From CAZBGR01 sp964491535 (GTDB lineage Bacteria; Bacillota_I; Bacilli_A; RF39; UBA660): a DNA stretch of 40,681 bases. Both the position numbers and the translations under genes were made by a program. Location: positions 1 to 40,681 of the forward strand of contig CAZBGR010000005.1 in NCBI GenBank assembly GCA_964491535.1. The letters are read 5' to 3'. The stretch's first letter is position 1. Each line of letters starts with the position of its first letter. The notes below the pieces were generated by a model that worked only from the letters and a program-made list of their open reading frames with translations, was not told the origin of the DNA and did not search any database. Shown here one piece after another: positions 32,721-40,681 of the stretch.

Positions 32721-34121
32721 ATGAAATTATATAATTCATTAACAAGAAAAAGAGAATTATTTGTTCCTCGTAAACAAGGAATAGTAACTATGTATACTTG
32801 TGGGCCAACTGTTTATCGTTATGCTCATATTGGTAATTTAAGAACTTATATTTTTGAGGATGTTTTAGAAAAAAGTTTAACTTATTTAGGCTATAAAGTT
32901 AAAAGGGTTATGAATATAACTGATGTTGGTCATTTAGTATCTGATGCTGATGAAGGCGAAGATAAGATGTTGTTAGCCATTAAAAGGGAACAAAAAAAAG
33001 CATTTGAAATAGCTACTTTTTATACGGAGGCCTTTTTTAAAGATTGTATAAAATTAAGGATTGCTAAGCCAGCTATTATACCTAAAGCAACTGATCATAT
33101 TGATGAGTATATAAAAATTATTACTAAATTATTAAAAGATGGTTATGCTTATTTAGCTAATGGTAATGTTTATTTTGATATTAGTAAAGCTATTAATTAT
33201 TATCAATTAGTGGGTAAAAAGGAAACTGATTTATTAATAGGGGTTAGAGATGATGTAAAGGAGGATTTAAATAAAAAGAATCCCTTTGATTTTGGGTTAT
33301 GGTTTACTAAATCAAAATTTGAAAATCAAGAATTACAATGGGATTCACCTTGGGGGATTGGGTATCCAGGTTGGCATATTGAATGTGTTGCCTTAGCGAT
33401 TAAATATTTAGGTGAATATCTTGATCTTCATTGTGGTGGTGTTGATCATCTTTTTCCTCATCATACTAATGAAATAGCTCAAGCAGAAGCTTACTTAAAT
33501 CATCAATGGTGTTCTTATTGGGTGCATGGAGAATTTTTAAATGATCAAACAGGAAAGATGTCTAAATCAAAAGGGGATTTCTTAACTTTATCAGTTTTAG
33601 AGAAAAAAGGATATCATCCTTTAGAATATCGTTTTTTATGTTTACAATCACATTATCGAAATCAATTAAATTTCAGTTATCAAGCTCTTGATACAGCTGC
33701 TTCTGCTTATCAAAAATTAAAAGCTAGAATTAAAAACCTTAAGGATGATAGATTACCTTTAAATAAAGATAAACAAAAATTTTATCAACAACAATTTAAG
33801 GAAGCTTTAAAAGATGATTTGAATACTTCCAATGCTTTAACTTGTTTATTTGATCTTCTAAAAGATAATGATATTAATAATTATACTAAACTTTATTTAA
33901 TAAAAGAGTTTGATTATGTTTTATCATTAGATTTATTAAAAGAAGGTAGAGGCTTAACGGAGGCAGAAATTAAAATAATTGAGGAGATGATTGATAAAAG
34001 ACATTTAGCTAAAAAGGCTCAAGATTATCAAAAAGCTGATCATATAAGAGATGATTTAAGAAAAAGGGGGATATTAATAAAGGATACAAAAGATAAAACC
34101 ATTTGGGAAATAATAAATTAG
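32721..34121 (+). CDS. cysS: Cysteinyl-tRNA synthetase
   Basis: This class I enzyme charges tRNA-Cys. The 466-residue product has the HIGH motif as AHIGN (35-39) and KMSKS at 279-283. The zinc ligands that select cysteine are all present: Cys27, Cys222, His247 and Glu251, with the standard spacing. AGGAGG precedes the ATG. It lies between gltX and a metallopeptidase gene 9 bases downstream, so they are likely one operon. The gltX-cysS pairing is common in Firmicutes. Confidence 0.95.
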   Translation: MKLYNSLTRKRELFVPRKQGIVTMYTCGPTVYRYAHIGNLRTYIFEDVLEKSLTYLGYKVKRVMNITDVGHLVSDADEGEDKMLLAIKREQKKAFEIATFYTEAFFKDCIKLRIAKPAIIPKATDHIDEYIKIITKLLKDGYAYLANGNVYFDISKAINYYQLVGKKETDLLIGVRDDVKEDLNKKNPFDFGLWFTKSKFENQELQWDSPWGIGYPGWHIECVALAIKYLGEYLDLHCGGVDHLFPHHTNEIAQAEAYLNHQWCSYWVHGEFLNDQTGKMSKSKGDFLTLSVLEKKGYHPLEYRFLCLQSHYRNQLNFSYQALDTAASAYQKLKARIKNLKDDRLPLNKDKQKFYQQQFKEALKDDLNTSNALTCLFDLLKDNDINNYTKLYLIKEFDYVLSLDLLKEGRGLTEAEIKIIEEMIDKRHLAKKAQDYQKADHIRDDLRKRGILIKDTKDKTIWEIIN

Positions 34122-34130
34122 GAGGTAATT

Positions 34131-34805
34131 ATGGATAACGTTTATTTATTATTGATTTTTATTCCGTTAATCATTGTTTTAGCGGCTCAAGCATTAGTTA
34201 GTAGGACGTATGAAAAGTATAAGCTTATAAAGAATAAAAAAGGTTTAACTGGTTATGATATTGCTAGAAAAATATTAGATAATCATAATTTAAAAGAAAT
34301 AAAGATTATTGAAAATAAAAGTTTATTGGGGGATCATTATGATCCAAGACGAAAAGTAGTTAGTTTATCAAGTGATGTTTATCACCAAAATAGTATCGCT
34401 TCTATTTCAATTGCTGCTCATGAATGTGGGCACGCTCTTCAACATAAGGATAAATATATATTTATCGTGGTGAGAAGTTTTTTAGTTCCAATAGTTAATT
34501 TTGCTTCTAAAATAGGTTATGTTGTTTTATTTATTGGTTTTATAGCTTCTATTTTTGATTTAGCCTTAGTAGGTCTTATTTTATTAGCGGGCACTCTTTT
34601 ATTTCAATTAATAAATTTACCAGTTGAATTTAACGCTTCAAAACGCGCTAAAAAGATATTGATAAAAGAAAAAGATATTACAGATGATGAAACAAATAAA
34701 GTAACAGCTATGCTTGGGGCAGCTGCTTTAACTTATGTAGCATCTTTAATAGCTAACTTGCTTGAAATGTTAAGATTATTTTTAATGATAAATAGAAGGC
34801 GTTGA
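34131..34805 (+). CDS. YugP-type zinc metallopeptidase
   Basis: The 224-residue membrane protein has a catalytic HECGH motif (97-101). Membrane segments lie at about 4-22 and, after the catalytic site, about 110-165, with a hydrophobic end near 197-218. LPVEFNASKRAKKIL, containing the likely third zinc ligand Glu, matches the YugP/Zn_peptidase_2 family. Substrates are unknown. AGGAGG precedes the ATG. It ends in TGA, 35 bases before the AI-2E-type gene. Confidence 0.85.
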   Translation: MDNVYLLLIFIPLIIVLAAQALVSRTYEKYKLIKNKKGLTGYDIARKILDNHNLKEIKIIENKSLLGDHYDPRRKVVSLSSDVYHQNSIASISIAAHECGHALQHKDKYIFIVVRSFLVPIVNFASKIGYVVLFIGFIASIFDLALVGLILLAGTLLFQLINLPVEFNASKRAKKILIKEKDITDDETNKVTAMLGAAALTYVASLIANLLEMLRLFLMINRRR

Positions 34806-34840
34806 AACTTCAATTTATAATATTGATGGAGGATAGTTAA

Positions 34841-35998
34841 ATGAGAAAAAGAGAAAAGATTGACATTTTAAAATTAAATGACATTATTAATTTAAGTAAT
34901 CGCATTTTGAAAATAGTTTTTATTTTTCTTTGTATTATAGGCCTTTATGCGGTTACATTAATTTTTAAAGAATGGCAAATATTTCGTTTTTTCTTTACGG
35001 TTTTAAGAATTTTAGCTCCTTTATTTATTGGGTTATTAATTGCTTGGATTTTAGAACCAACTGTTAAATATTTTCACCAACGAGGAACGAATCGTATTTT
35101 AGCTTCTTCTTTAATTTATATATTTATATTAAGTCTATTTTATGTTGTTATCACTAATCTTTTTCCTTTAATATTAAAACAAGCTAATGATTTATTAACT
35201 ATTTTACCAACTATTTTAGATTCATTTACTATTTGGGTTAATAACTTTTTTGACCATTTTAAAAATATTAATATTATTGATGTTTTTAAAATTAAAACTG
35301 ATATGATTGATTATACTAATAGTTTAATTAGATCTTTAACGACTGAAGTACCTGCAATAACAATTAATTTAATTAGTAATTTATTTTCAATTATTGGTGT
35401 TTTGGTTTTAAGTTTGATGGTTGGTTTTTATTTATTGTTTGATTTTAATCATCTTGGGAAAACAATTTTATCTCTTTTGCCAGTCAAAGTAAGAAAGGAT
35501 GTTAGGGGTTTAATTGAAGAAGCTAATGGGTTTTTATTTGGATATTTAAAAGGGACTTTATTTATTTCATTAATGGTCTTTGTTTCTTCAACTATTGCTT
35601 TTGGTATTATTGGTTTAAAAGCTCCTTTATTATTAGGTTTAATATGTGGTATTGCTGATATTATTCCTTATATTGGGCCCTTTATTGGAGGTTTACCAGC
35701 AGTGTTATTAGCCTTTTCATATAGTTTTTCTACAGGTATTATTACTATTATTGCTCTTTTAGTAATTCAAATGATTGAAAATAATTTCTTTAGACCGTTA
35801 GTTATGAGCAAAACAATGAAATTACATCCTGTTAATATTATAATTGGTATTTTAGTATTTGGATATTTATGGGGTGTGATTGGCATGGTAATAGCTACTC
35901 CTTTAATTGCCATGTTAAAATCAATTATTATGTTTATTGAAAAAAAGTATCATATTTTAAAGTTTATTAAAGAAAGTAATAGTGAAGGAAGTGATTAA
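34841..35998 (+). CDS. AI-2E family transporter (PerM-like)
   Basis: The 385-residue polytopic protein has the usual hydrophobic pairs: about 23-45, 48-72, 84-110, then a cytoplasmic part and four to five further helices. Characteristic blocks are APLFIGLLIAWILEP, FGYLKGTLFISLMVF and GIADIIPYIGPFIGG. Members export autoinducer-2, sodium or other solutes; substrate cannot be read from sequence. GGAGG precedes the ATG. It ends 3 bases before the next gene. Confidence 0.85.
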   Translation: MRKREKIDILKLNDIINLSNRILKIVFIFLCIIGLYAVTLIFKEWQIFRFFFTVLRILAPLFIGLLIAWILEPTVKYFHQRGTNRILASSLIYIFILSLFYVVITNLFPLILKQANDLLTILPTILDSFTIWVNNFFDHFKNINIIDVFKIKTDMIDYTNSLIRSLTTEVPAITINLISNLFSIIGVLVLSLMVGFYLLFDFNHLGKTILSLLPVKVRKDVRGLIEEANGFLFGYLKGTLFISLMVFVSSTIAFGIIGLKAPLLLGLICGIADIIPYIGPFIGGLPAVLLAFSYSFSTGIITIIALLVIQMIENNFFRPLVMSKTMKLHPVNIIIGILVFGYLWGVIGMVIATPLIAMLKSIIMFIEKKYHILKFIKESNSEGSD

Positions 35999-36001
35999 AA
36001 G

Positions 36002-36586
36002 ATGGAGTTAATTAACAAAAGAAAGCGTTTATATCTTATTTGTGGGAAAGCTGAACAAGGTAAAAGTATAACTAGTACTTTTATTAAAGAAATTTATCAA
36101 ACTAAAAATCAAAAAGTGGTTATTTTAGATCATGTTAAATATTTAAAGGATTATATAAAGGATTATTTTGATTGGGATGGACGTAATGAGACTAAACCAA
36201 GGGCTTTAATGCAACAGTTAGGAACTGAATTAATTAGGCAAAAATTAAATAAACCTTATTTTTTTATTAATCGTTTAAAAGAAGACATTGAGATTTTATC
36301 TTATTTTTTTGATATTATTATAGTTGATAATATTCGTTTAAAAGTAGAAATAGAAAAGCAACAAGCCGCTTTTGATGATATTATTGCTATTAAAGTTACT
36401 AGGCCTGATTTTAAGAACAAATTAACTAGTAACGAAAATAAACATTTAACGGAAATAGATTTGGATGATTATGAAAAGTTTGATTATACAATTATTAATG
36501 ATGGGACTCTTGATGAATTAAAATCTAAAGTAATAAATTTAATTAAGTTAATAGAAATTCCCAATCATAAAAAAGAAAGGCCTTAA
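36002..36586 (+). CDS. P-loop protein, possible nucleoside-monophosphate kinase relative
   Basis: The 194-residue protein begins with a P-loop-like LYLICGKAEQGKSITSTF (10-27). GKAEQGKS has the right GxxxxGKS form but unusual loop residues. The segment FDIIIVDNIRL (about 102-112) fits a Walker B strand. The rest resembles dNMP kinase-like P-loop proteins seen in Mollicutes-related genomes, but no catalytic lid is obvious. It lies 3 bases after the AI-2E gene and directly adjoins alaS (TAA-ATG). Function is unknown; the substrate could be a nucleotide. Confidence 0.6.
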   Translation: MELINKRKRLYLICGKAEQGKSITSTFIKEIYQTKNQKVVILDHVKYLKDYIKDYFDWDGRNETKPRALMQQLGTELIRQKLNKPYFFINRLKEDIEILSYFFDIIIVDNIRLKVEIEKQQAAFDDIIAIKVTRPDFKNKLTSNENKHLTEIDLDDYEKFDYTIINDGTLDELKSKVINLIKLIEIPNHKKERP

Positions 36587-39292
36587 ATGATGAAGGATAT
36601 GAGTAGTAATGAGATAAGGAAGATGTTTTTAACTTACTTTGAAGAAAGAAATCATTTAAAAATAGCTAGTGCATCTTTAATTCCTCAAGATGATCCATCT
36701 TTATTATGGGTTAATGCCGGTGTCACGCCCTTAAAGAAATATTTTGATGGTTCTTCTAAACCTAAAAACAACTGTTTAGTTAGTGTTCAAAAATGTCTTC
36801 GTACTAATGATATTGATAATGTAGGCCAAACGGCTCGTCATCATACTTTTTTTGAAATGTTAGGTAATTTTTCAATTGGAGCTTATTTTAAAAAAGAAGC
36901 CATTAGCTATGCCTATGAATTATTAACTAGTAAAAGATATTTTAATTTAGATTTAGATAAATTATATATTACTGTTCATCCAGATGATAATGAGGCTTAT
37001 GATTGTTGGATTAAAAAAGGAATTAAAGAAGATCATATTATAAAATTAAAAAGTAATTATTGGGAAATAGGTGAAGGACCATGCGGACCTGATTCAGAAG
37101 TTTTTTATGACCGAGGAATTAAATACGATAAAGAAAAACGAGGCCTTGAATTATTAAGTAAAGAAATAGAAAATGATCGTTATATTGAAATATGGAACAA
37201 TGTTTTTAGTCAATTTAATGCTAAATCGGGTCAATTAAGGGCTCAATATCAAGAGTTACCTAGTAAAAATATTGATACGGGAATGGGTTTAGAACGAATG
37301 GCATGTATATTACAAGAAGTTGAAACTAATTATGAAACTGATCTTTTTAAACCTATTATTAAAAAGATTGAGGAATTAAGTAATCAAGTTTATAATGGTC
37401 AAATGAGTTTTAAAGTAATTGCAGATCATGTTAGAGCCTTGACATTTGCTTTAAGTGACGGAGCGTCATTTTCTAATGAGGGACGAGGTTATGTCCTAAG
37501 AAGATTATTAAGACGAGCTGTTCGCTATGGAATGAAACTAAATTTAAAAAAGCCTTTTATGAGTAAGTTAGTTAAGGTAGTAGTTGAAGTTATGGGGGAT
37601 GCTTATCCTGATTTAAAAGATAATATAAAACAAATAAAAGAAAAGCTTAATTTAGAAGAGCAGTTGTTTAGTAAAACTTTAAAAAGTGGTGAAAAGAAAT
37701 TAAATGAGTTACTGAAAAATACTAATAATAAAAAAATAACGGGTAAGGATGCTTTTAAATTATATGATACCTATGGTTTTCCTTTTTCATTAACTAAGGA
37801 AATTTTAAAGGAACAAGGATTTAAGGTATCAGAAGAGGAGTTTGATAAATATATGGAACAGCAACAACTTAGGGCTAGATTAGCTAGAGAAAAAGGAGGA
37901 AATATGAATCTACAAAGTAAGGATTTGCTTGATTTTAATGAACCAAGTGAATTTGTTGGTTATGATATATTAGAAACTAAAACTAATATTAGGGCTTTAT
38001 TTAAAGATGGGGTAAAAGTAAATGATTTAAAGGATGATGGTTATCTTGTTTTAACTAAAACTCCTTTTTATGCTGAAGCTGGGGGACAAGCCTCTGATAA
38101 GGGAGTAATTATTAAAGGCTCTTGGCAATATGTAGTAACGGAGGTAATTAAATTGCCTAATGGTCAACATGCCCATAAAGTAATCGTTAATAAAGGAAAA
38201 CTTAACTTAGATGATGAAGTAATTGCTAAAGTGGATAAAAAAAGAAGAACCCAAATTACTAAAAATCATAGTGCCGCTCATCTTTTACATGAAGCCTTAA
38301 AAGAAGCTTTAGATGAAGGGATAAAACAAGCTGGTTCTAGAATAGATGAGCAAACATTACGTTTTGATTTTGTTTATCAAGAGAAAATTACAGATTTAGA
38401 TATAATTCTTATAGAAACGCTTGTTAATGATAAAATAAGTACTAAAGCAGATACAGTTTTTAAAACAATGCCTTTAAAAGAAGCTAAAAAATTAGGGGCT
38501 GAAGCTTTATTTGAAGAAAAATATGAAGATATAGTTAGAACTGTAATTTTATATGATTCGTTTGAATTATGTGGAGGGACTCATGTTAAAAATGTTGGTG
38601 ATATTAAAAGATTTGCCATAAAGATGATTGAATCAAAGGGTTTAAATGTTTATCGAATTGAAGCCGCTACTGATAAAAATATTGAACAAGAATTATTTAA
38701 GGTTATTAAGCCTTATAATGATGAAATGGTTAAATTATTAAATAAAGCAAAAAAAATAATTAAGAAAGCTGAAGAAGAAGATATAAAATTATTATTTGAT
38801 GTTAAAATTGATAATAGTAAACCTACTTCCTATCGTGATCTTATCTTTAATCGTGATGAAGTAGCTAGGGTAAGACAGAAAGTAAAAGAATTAGAAAAGG
38901 AATATAGTAATCAAAAGCAAAAAAAAGCGATTTCTAATTTATCAACTTTTGATAAAATGATTAAAAAAAATAAATTAGGTGAATTTATTATTACAAAAGT
39001 AGAAGGTTATCAAGTTCCTCTTTTAAAACAATTAGTTATTCGGTTAAGTGATAAATTAAAAAATGGTTTTGTGTTATTGGTTAATGTATCTAATGGGAAT
39101 CTTAATTTTATTGCTAAGGGTAATAAAAAGATAAGCGCCAAAATAAATTGTGATTATATTATTAAAAAATTAGCTAAAGCGACTAATGGTAATGGTGGAG
39201 GATCGGATACTTTTGGTCAAGGAGGGGGAACTGATAGTAGTAAGTTAGATGAAATATTATCAGAGATAAGTAAAGAGATATCCTCTTTATAA
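36587..39292 (+). CDS. alaS: Alanyl-tRNA synthetase
   Basis: This class II enzyme charges tRNA-Ala and also edits mischarged Ser and Gly. The 901 residues are a full-length enzyme. The catalytic part carries RHHTFFEMLGNFS and GPCGPDSEVFYDRG. The editing domain zinc ligands are His561 and His565 (HSAAHLLHEA), and Cys662 and His666 in CGGTH. The C-Ala domain with the glycine-rich GNGGGSDTFGQGGG is near the end. The ATG at 36587 follows AAAGG; ATG at 36590 or 36599 are alternatives. The partner tmRNA in this window also needs AlaRS for rescue. Confidence 0.95.
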   Translation: MMKDMSSNEIRKMFLTYFEERNHLKIASASLIPQDDPSLLWVNAGVTPLKKYFDGSSKPKNNCLVSVQKCLRTNDIDNVGQTARHHTFFEMLGNFSIGAYFKKEAISYAYELLTSKRYFNLDLDKLYITVHPDDNEAYDCWIKKGIKEDHIIKLKSNYWEIGEGPCGPDSEVFYDRGIKYDKEKRGLELLSKEIENDRYIEIWNNVFSQFNAKSGQLRAQYQELPSKNIDTGMGLERMACILQEVETNYETDLFKPIIKKIEELSNQVYNGQMSFKVIADHVRALTFALSDGASFSNEGRGYVLRRLLRRAVRYGMKLNLKKPFMSKLVKVVVEVMGDAYPDLKDNIKQIKEKLNLEEQLFSKTLKSGEKKLNELLKNTNNKKITGKDAFKLYDTYGFPFSLTKEILKEQGFKVSEEEFDKYMEQQQLRARLAREKGGNMNLQSKDLLDFNEPSEFVGYDILETKTNIRALFKDGVKVNDLKDDGYLVLTKTPFYAEAGGQASDKGVIIKGSWQYVVTEVIKLPNGQHAHKVIVNKGKLNLDDEVIAKVDKKRRTQITKNHSAAHLLHEALKEALDEGIKQAGSRIDEQTLRFDFVYQEKITDLDIILIETLVNDKISTKADTVFKTMPLKEAKKLGAEALFEEKYEDIVRTVILYDSFELCGGTHVKNVGDIKRFAIKMIESKGLNVYRIEAATDKNIEQELFKVIKPYNDEMVKLLNKAKKIIKKAEEEDIKLLFDVKIDNSKPTSYRDLIFNRDEVARVRQKVKELEKEYSNQKQKKAISNLSTFDKMIKKNKLGEFIITKVEGYQVPLLKQLVIRLSDKLKNGFVLLVNVSNGNLNFIAKGNKKISAKINCDYIIKKLAKATNGNGGGSDTFGQGGGTDSSKLDEILSEISKEISSL

Positions 39293-39371
39293 AATAGAAG
39301 TTAAAATAATTTCTTTAATATAAGGTCTTTTTAGACATTGAAAAGATATAATAATACTAAGGGGTGAAAGT

Positions 39372-40505
39372 ATTATTATTCATGTTGTAAAAGAAGGAGA
39401 TACTTTATTTAAAATAGGTAACCTTTATAAGGTTGATTATTATAAAATAGCTAATGATAACAAAATAGCTATTGATGAAGAGTTAGTAATTGGCCAAACT
39501 ATTGTTGTTATTAAAGATAAGGTTAATAAAATTGGAGCTTTAAAAGTTAATGGCTATGCTTTTTCAAATATTAATCTTGATTTGTTAAATGATATAATAT
39601 CATCTTTAACTTTTCTTAGTATTTTTAGTTATCAAATAACTTATGATGGTGAATTAAATATAATTGATGATGAAAATTTAATTTTGATTGCTAAAGCTAA
39701 TCAAGTAATACCTATAATGGTAGTTACTAATATAGGCTTAGAAGGGCGTTTTGATAGTCGTTTAGCTAATTATATTTTAAATAATCATACCATCCAAGAA
39801 TTATTAATATCAAATATTTTAAAACTTATGAAACAAAGAGGATATCAGGGTTTAAATATTGATTTTGAATATATTTACCCTGAGGATAAAGATTCTTTTA
39901 TTAATTTTATTAGGTGGTTAAAGAATGAATTAGCTAAAGAAAATTATTTATTATTAGTTGCTCTAGCACCCAAAACAAACGATCATCAATTAGGAATCTT
40001 ATATGAAGCTCATGATTATCGACAAATTGGAGAGTTAGCTGATTATGTAATTTTAATGACTTATGAATGGGGTTATTCAGGAGGTCCTGCTAGAGCGGTC
40101 GCCCCTCTTAATTTAGTTGAAAGAGTAATTAATTATGCTATAACTAGAATTTCCCCTGACAAAATTTTAATGGGTATTCCAAATTATGGCTATGATTGGA
40201 CCCTTCCTTATATAGAGGGTTCTTTAGCTAAATCAATTACTAATTATGAAGCGATTGAAATAGCAAGGTTTTACAATCAAATTATTAACTTTGATGTTTC
40301 AGCTCAAACACCTTATTTTAATTATCTAAATTCATCGATGAGTGAACATGAAGTTTGGTTTGAAGATGCAAGAAGTATTAAAGCTAAATTAGAATTAGTT
40401 ACAAAATATAATCTAGAGGGTATTAGTTATTGGACCATTAATCGTTTCTTTCCTCAAAATTATCTCGTTCTTAATTCTTTATTTGTTATTGAAAAAGGTG
40501 TTTAA
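39372..40505 (+). CDS. LysM plus GH18 peptidoglycan hydrolase (YaaH/SleL-like), ATT start
   Basis: The full frame encodes about 377 residues: one LysM domain (about 2-50, IIHVVKEGDTLFKIGNLYKV) and a GH18 domain (about 75-370). The catalytic DxE is in LNIDFEY (Asp164, Glu166), and YVILMTYEWGYSGG and ISYWTINR match YaaH/SleL cortex-lytic N-acetylglucosaminidases. No ATG, GTG or TTG occurs in frame upstream of LysM after the TGA at 39339. AAGGGGTG (39359-39366) lies 5 bases before ATT-ATT-ATT, so an ATT start at 39372 (or 39375) is inferred; starting at ATG 39582 would cut off LysM. No signal peptide is seen, as in YaaH. It suggests spore-forming ancestry. Confidence 0.8.
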   Translation: MIIHVVKEGDTLFKIGNLYKVDYYKIANDNKIAIDEELVIGQTIVVIKDKVNKIGALKVNGYAFSNINLDLLNDIISSLTFLSIFSYQITYDGELNIIDDENLILIAKANQVIPIMVVTNIGLEGRFDSRLANYILNNHTIQELLISNILKLMKQRGYQGLNIDFEYIYPEDKDSFINFIRWLKNELAKENYLLLVALAPKTNDHQLGILYEAHDYRQIGELADYVILMTYEWGYSGGPARAVAPLNLVERVINYAITRISPDKILMGIPNYGYDWTLPYIEGSLAKSITNYEAIEIARFYNQIINFDVSAQTPYFNYLNSSMSEHEVWFEDARSIKAKLELVTKYNLEGISYWTINRFFPQNYLVLNSLFVIEKGV

Positions 40506-40644
40506 AGTTTAATGATATATTAATTTAGAAGACTTTTAGTAATTAATAATTAATATAACTTAAGATTTAAGTTTAAATGCTTTTTTAATTAGAATTATTT
40601 AAAAATTAAATTACAAAAGAAGGCTAAAAAATAACCTTCAATGC

Positions 40645-40673
40645 TTGCAATCTCTATTAATTGATGTTAGAAT
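40645..40673 (+). promoter_or_regulatory. Promoter at the right edge
   Basis: TTGCAA (40645-40650) and TAGAAT (40668-40673) are 17 bases apart. It could serve a gene beyond the window. The preceding small hairpin GAAGG...CCTTC (about 40619-40639) lacks a T tract. Confidence 0.4.
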
Positions 40674-40681
40674 ACTATTAT

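Noticed and set aside
1..40681. Genetic code 4 (UGA as Trp) for the whole organism
   Set aside because: Intact housekeeping genes use TGG for Trp and TGA ends fusA and two other genes; in-frame TGA occurs only in relic regions.

Overview
The window is a very AT-rich bacterial chromosome segment. It reads as a low-GC Firmicutes/Mollicutes-related lineage (Bacilli RF39/Erysipelotrichia type). The evidence is the S12-S7-EF-G-EF-Tu operon, strong AAGGAGG ribosome binding sites, a ClpC-type AAA+ protein, a YvcK protein and a YaaH-like LysM/GH18 enzyme. TGA is used as a real stop (fusA, the membrane-protein gene ending at 10296, the metallopeptidase gene ending at 34805) and Trp is TGG, so the code is standard.

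Layout. 1-230: the 5' end of a decayed ISNCY/IS1202-like element on the minus strand, next to a GC-rich hairpin. 258-642: promoter and tmRNA gene. 645-1774: a small decayed island bounded by a 13-bp copy of the tmRNA 3' end and carrying a truncated KilA-N gene. 1854-6277: the str operon (rpsL, rpsG, fusA, tuf) with promoter, leader hairpin, an intercistronic hairpin and a terminator. 6385-10971: a run of poorly characterised envelope genes ending in ung. 11051-11127: tRNA-His.

11128 to about 16900 is accessory DNA downstream of tRNA-His. It holds an XRE regulator, a DUF4352-like lipoprotein, a nuclease joining an FtsK-gamma DNA-binding domain to an Mrr catalytic domain, a DUF3139-like membrane protein, a Fic protein with its own palindromic operator, an orphan SWIM zinc-finger protein and several gene relics. 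Two diverged copies of a composite module lie here (about 13575-13760 and 14493-14664). Each has helically phased GGTATT-like repeats, a nested hairpin with the loop AAAGGCGGT, and a tail resembling the tRNA-His 3' end. They look like successive right ends of tandem islands or a small structured-RNA family. No integrase was found.

16979-40505 returns to housekeeping genes: yvcK; a two-gene FtsX-type ABC system; an orphan HipA-like kinase on the minus strand; an MtaD-type deaminase; a VUT/YhhQ-like membrane protein; a one-chain ABC ATPase-permease; an AGCS amino-acid/cation symporter; clpC; gltX; cysS; a YugP-type metallopeptidase; an AI-2E family permease; a P-loop protein; alaS; and a LysM-GH18 enzyme whose reading frame needs a rare ATT start. 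The clpC-gltX-cysS order recalls the Bacillus clpC region without its usual neighbours.

The most unusual protein-level observations are an EF-G with NKMN in place of the G4 motif NKMD, a ribosomal protein S12 with Ile where the 90s-loop Pro is nearly invariant, and the FtsK-gamma/Mrr fusion. The most unusual DNA-level observation is the duplicated tRNA-His-linked module.
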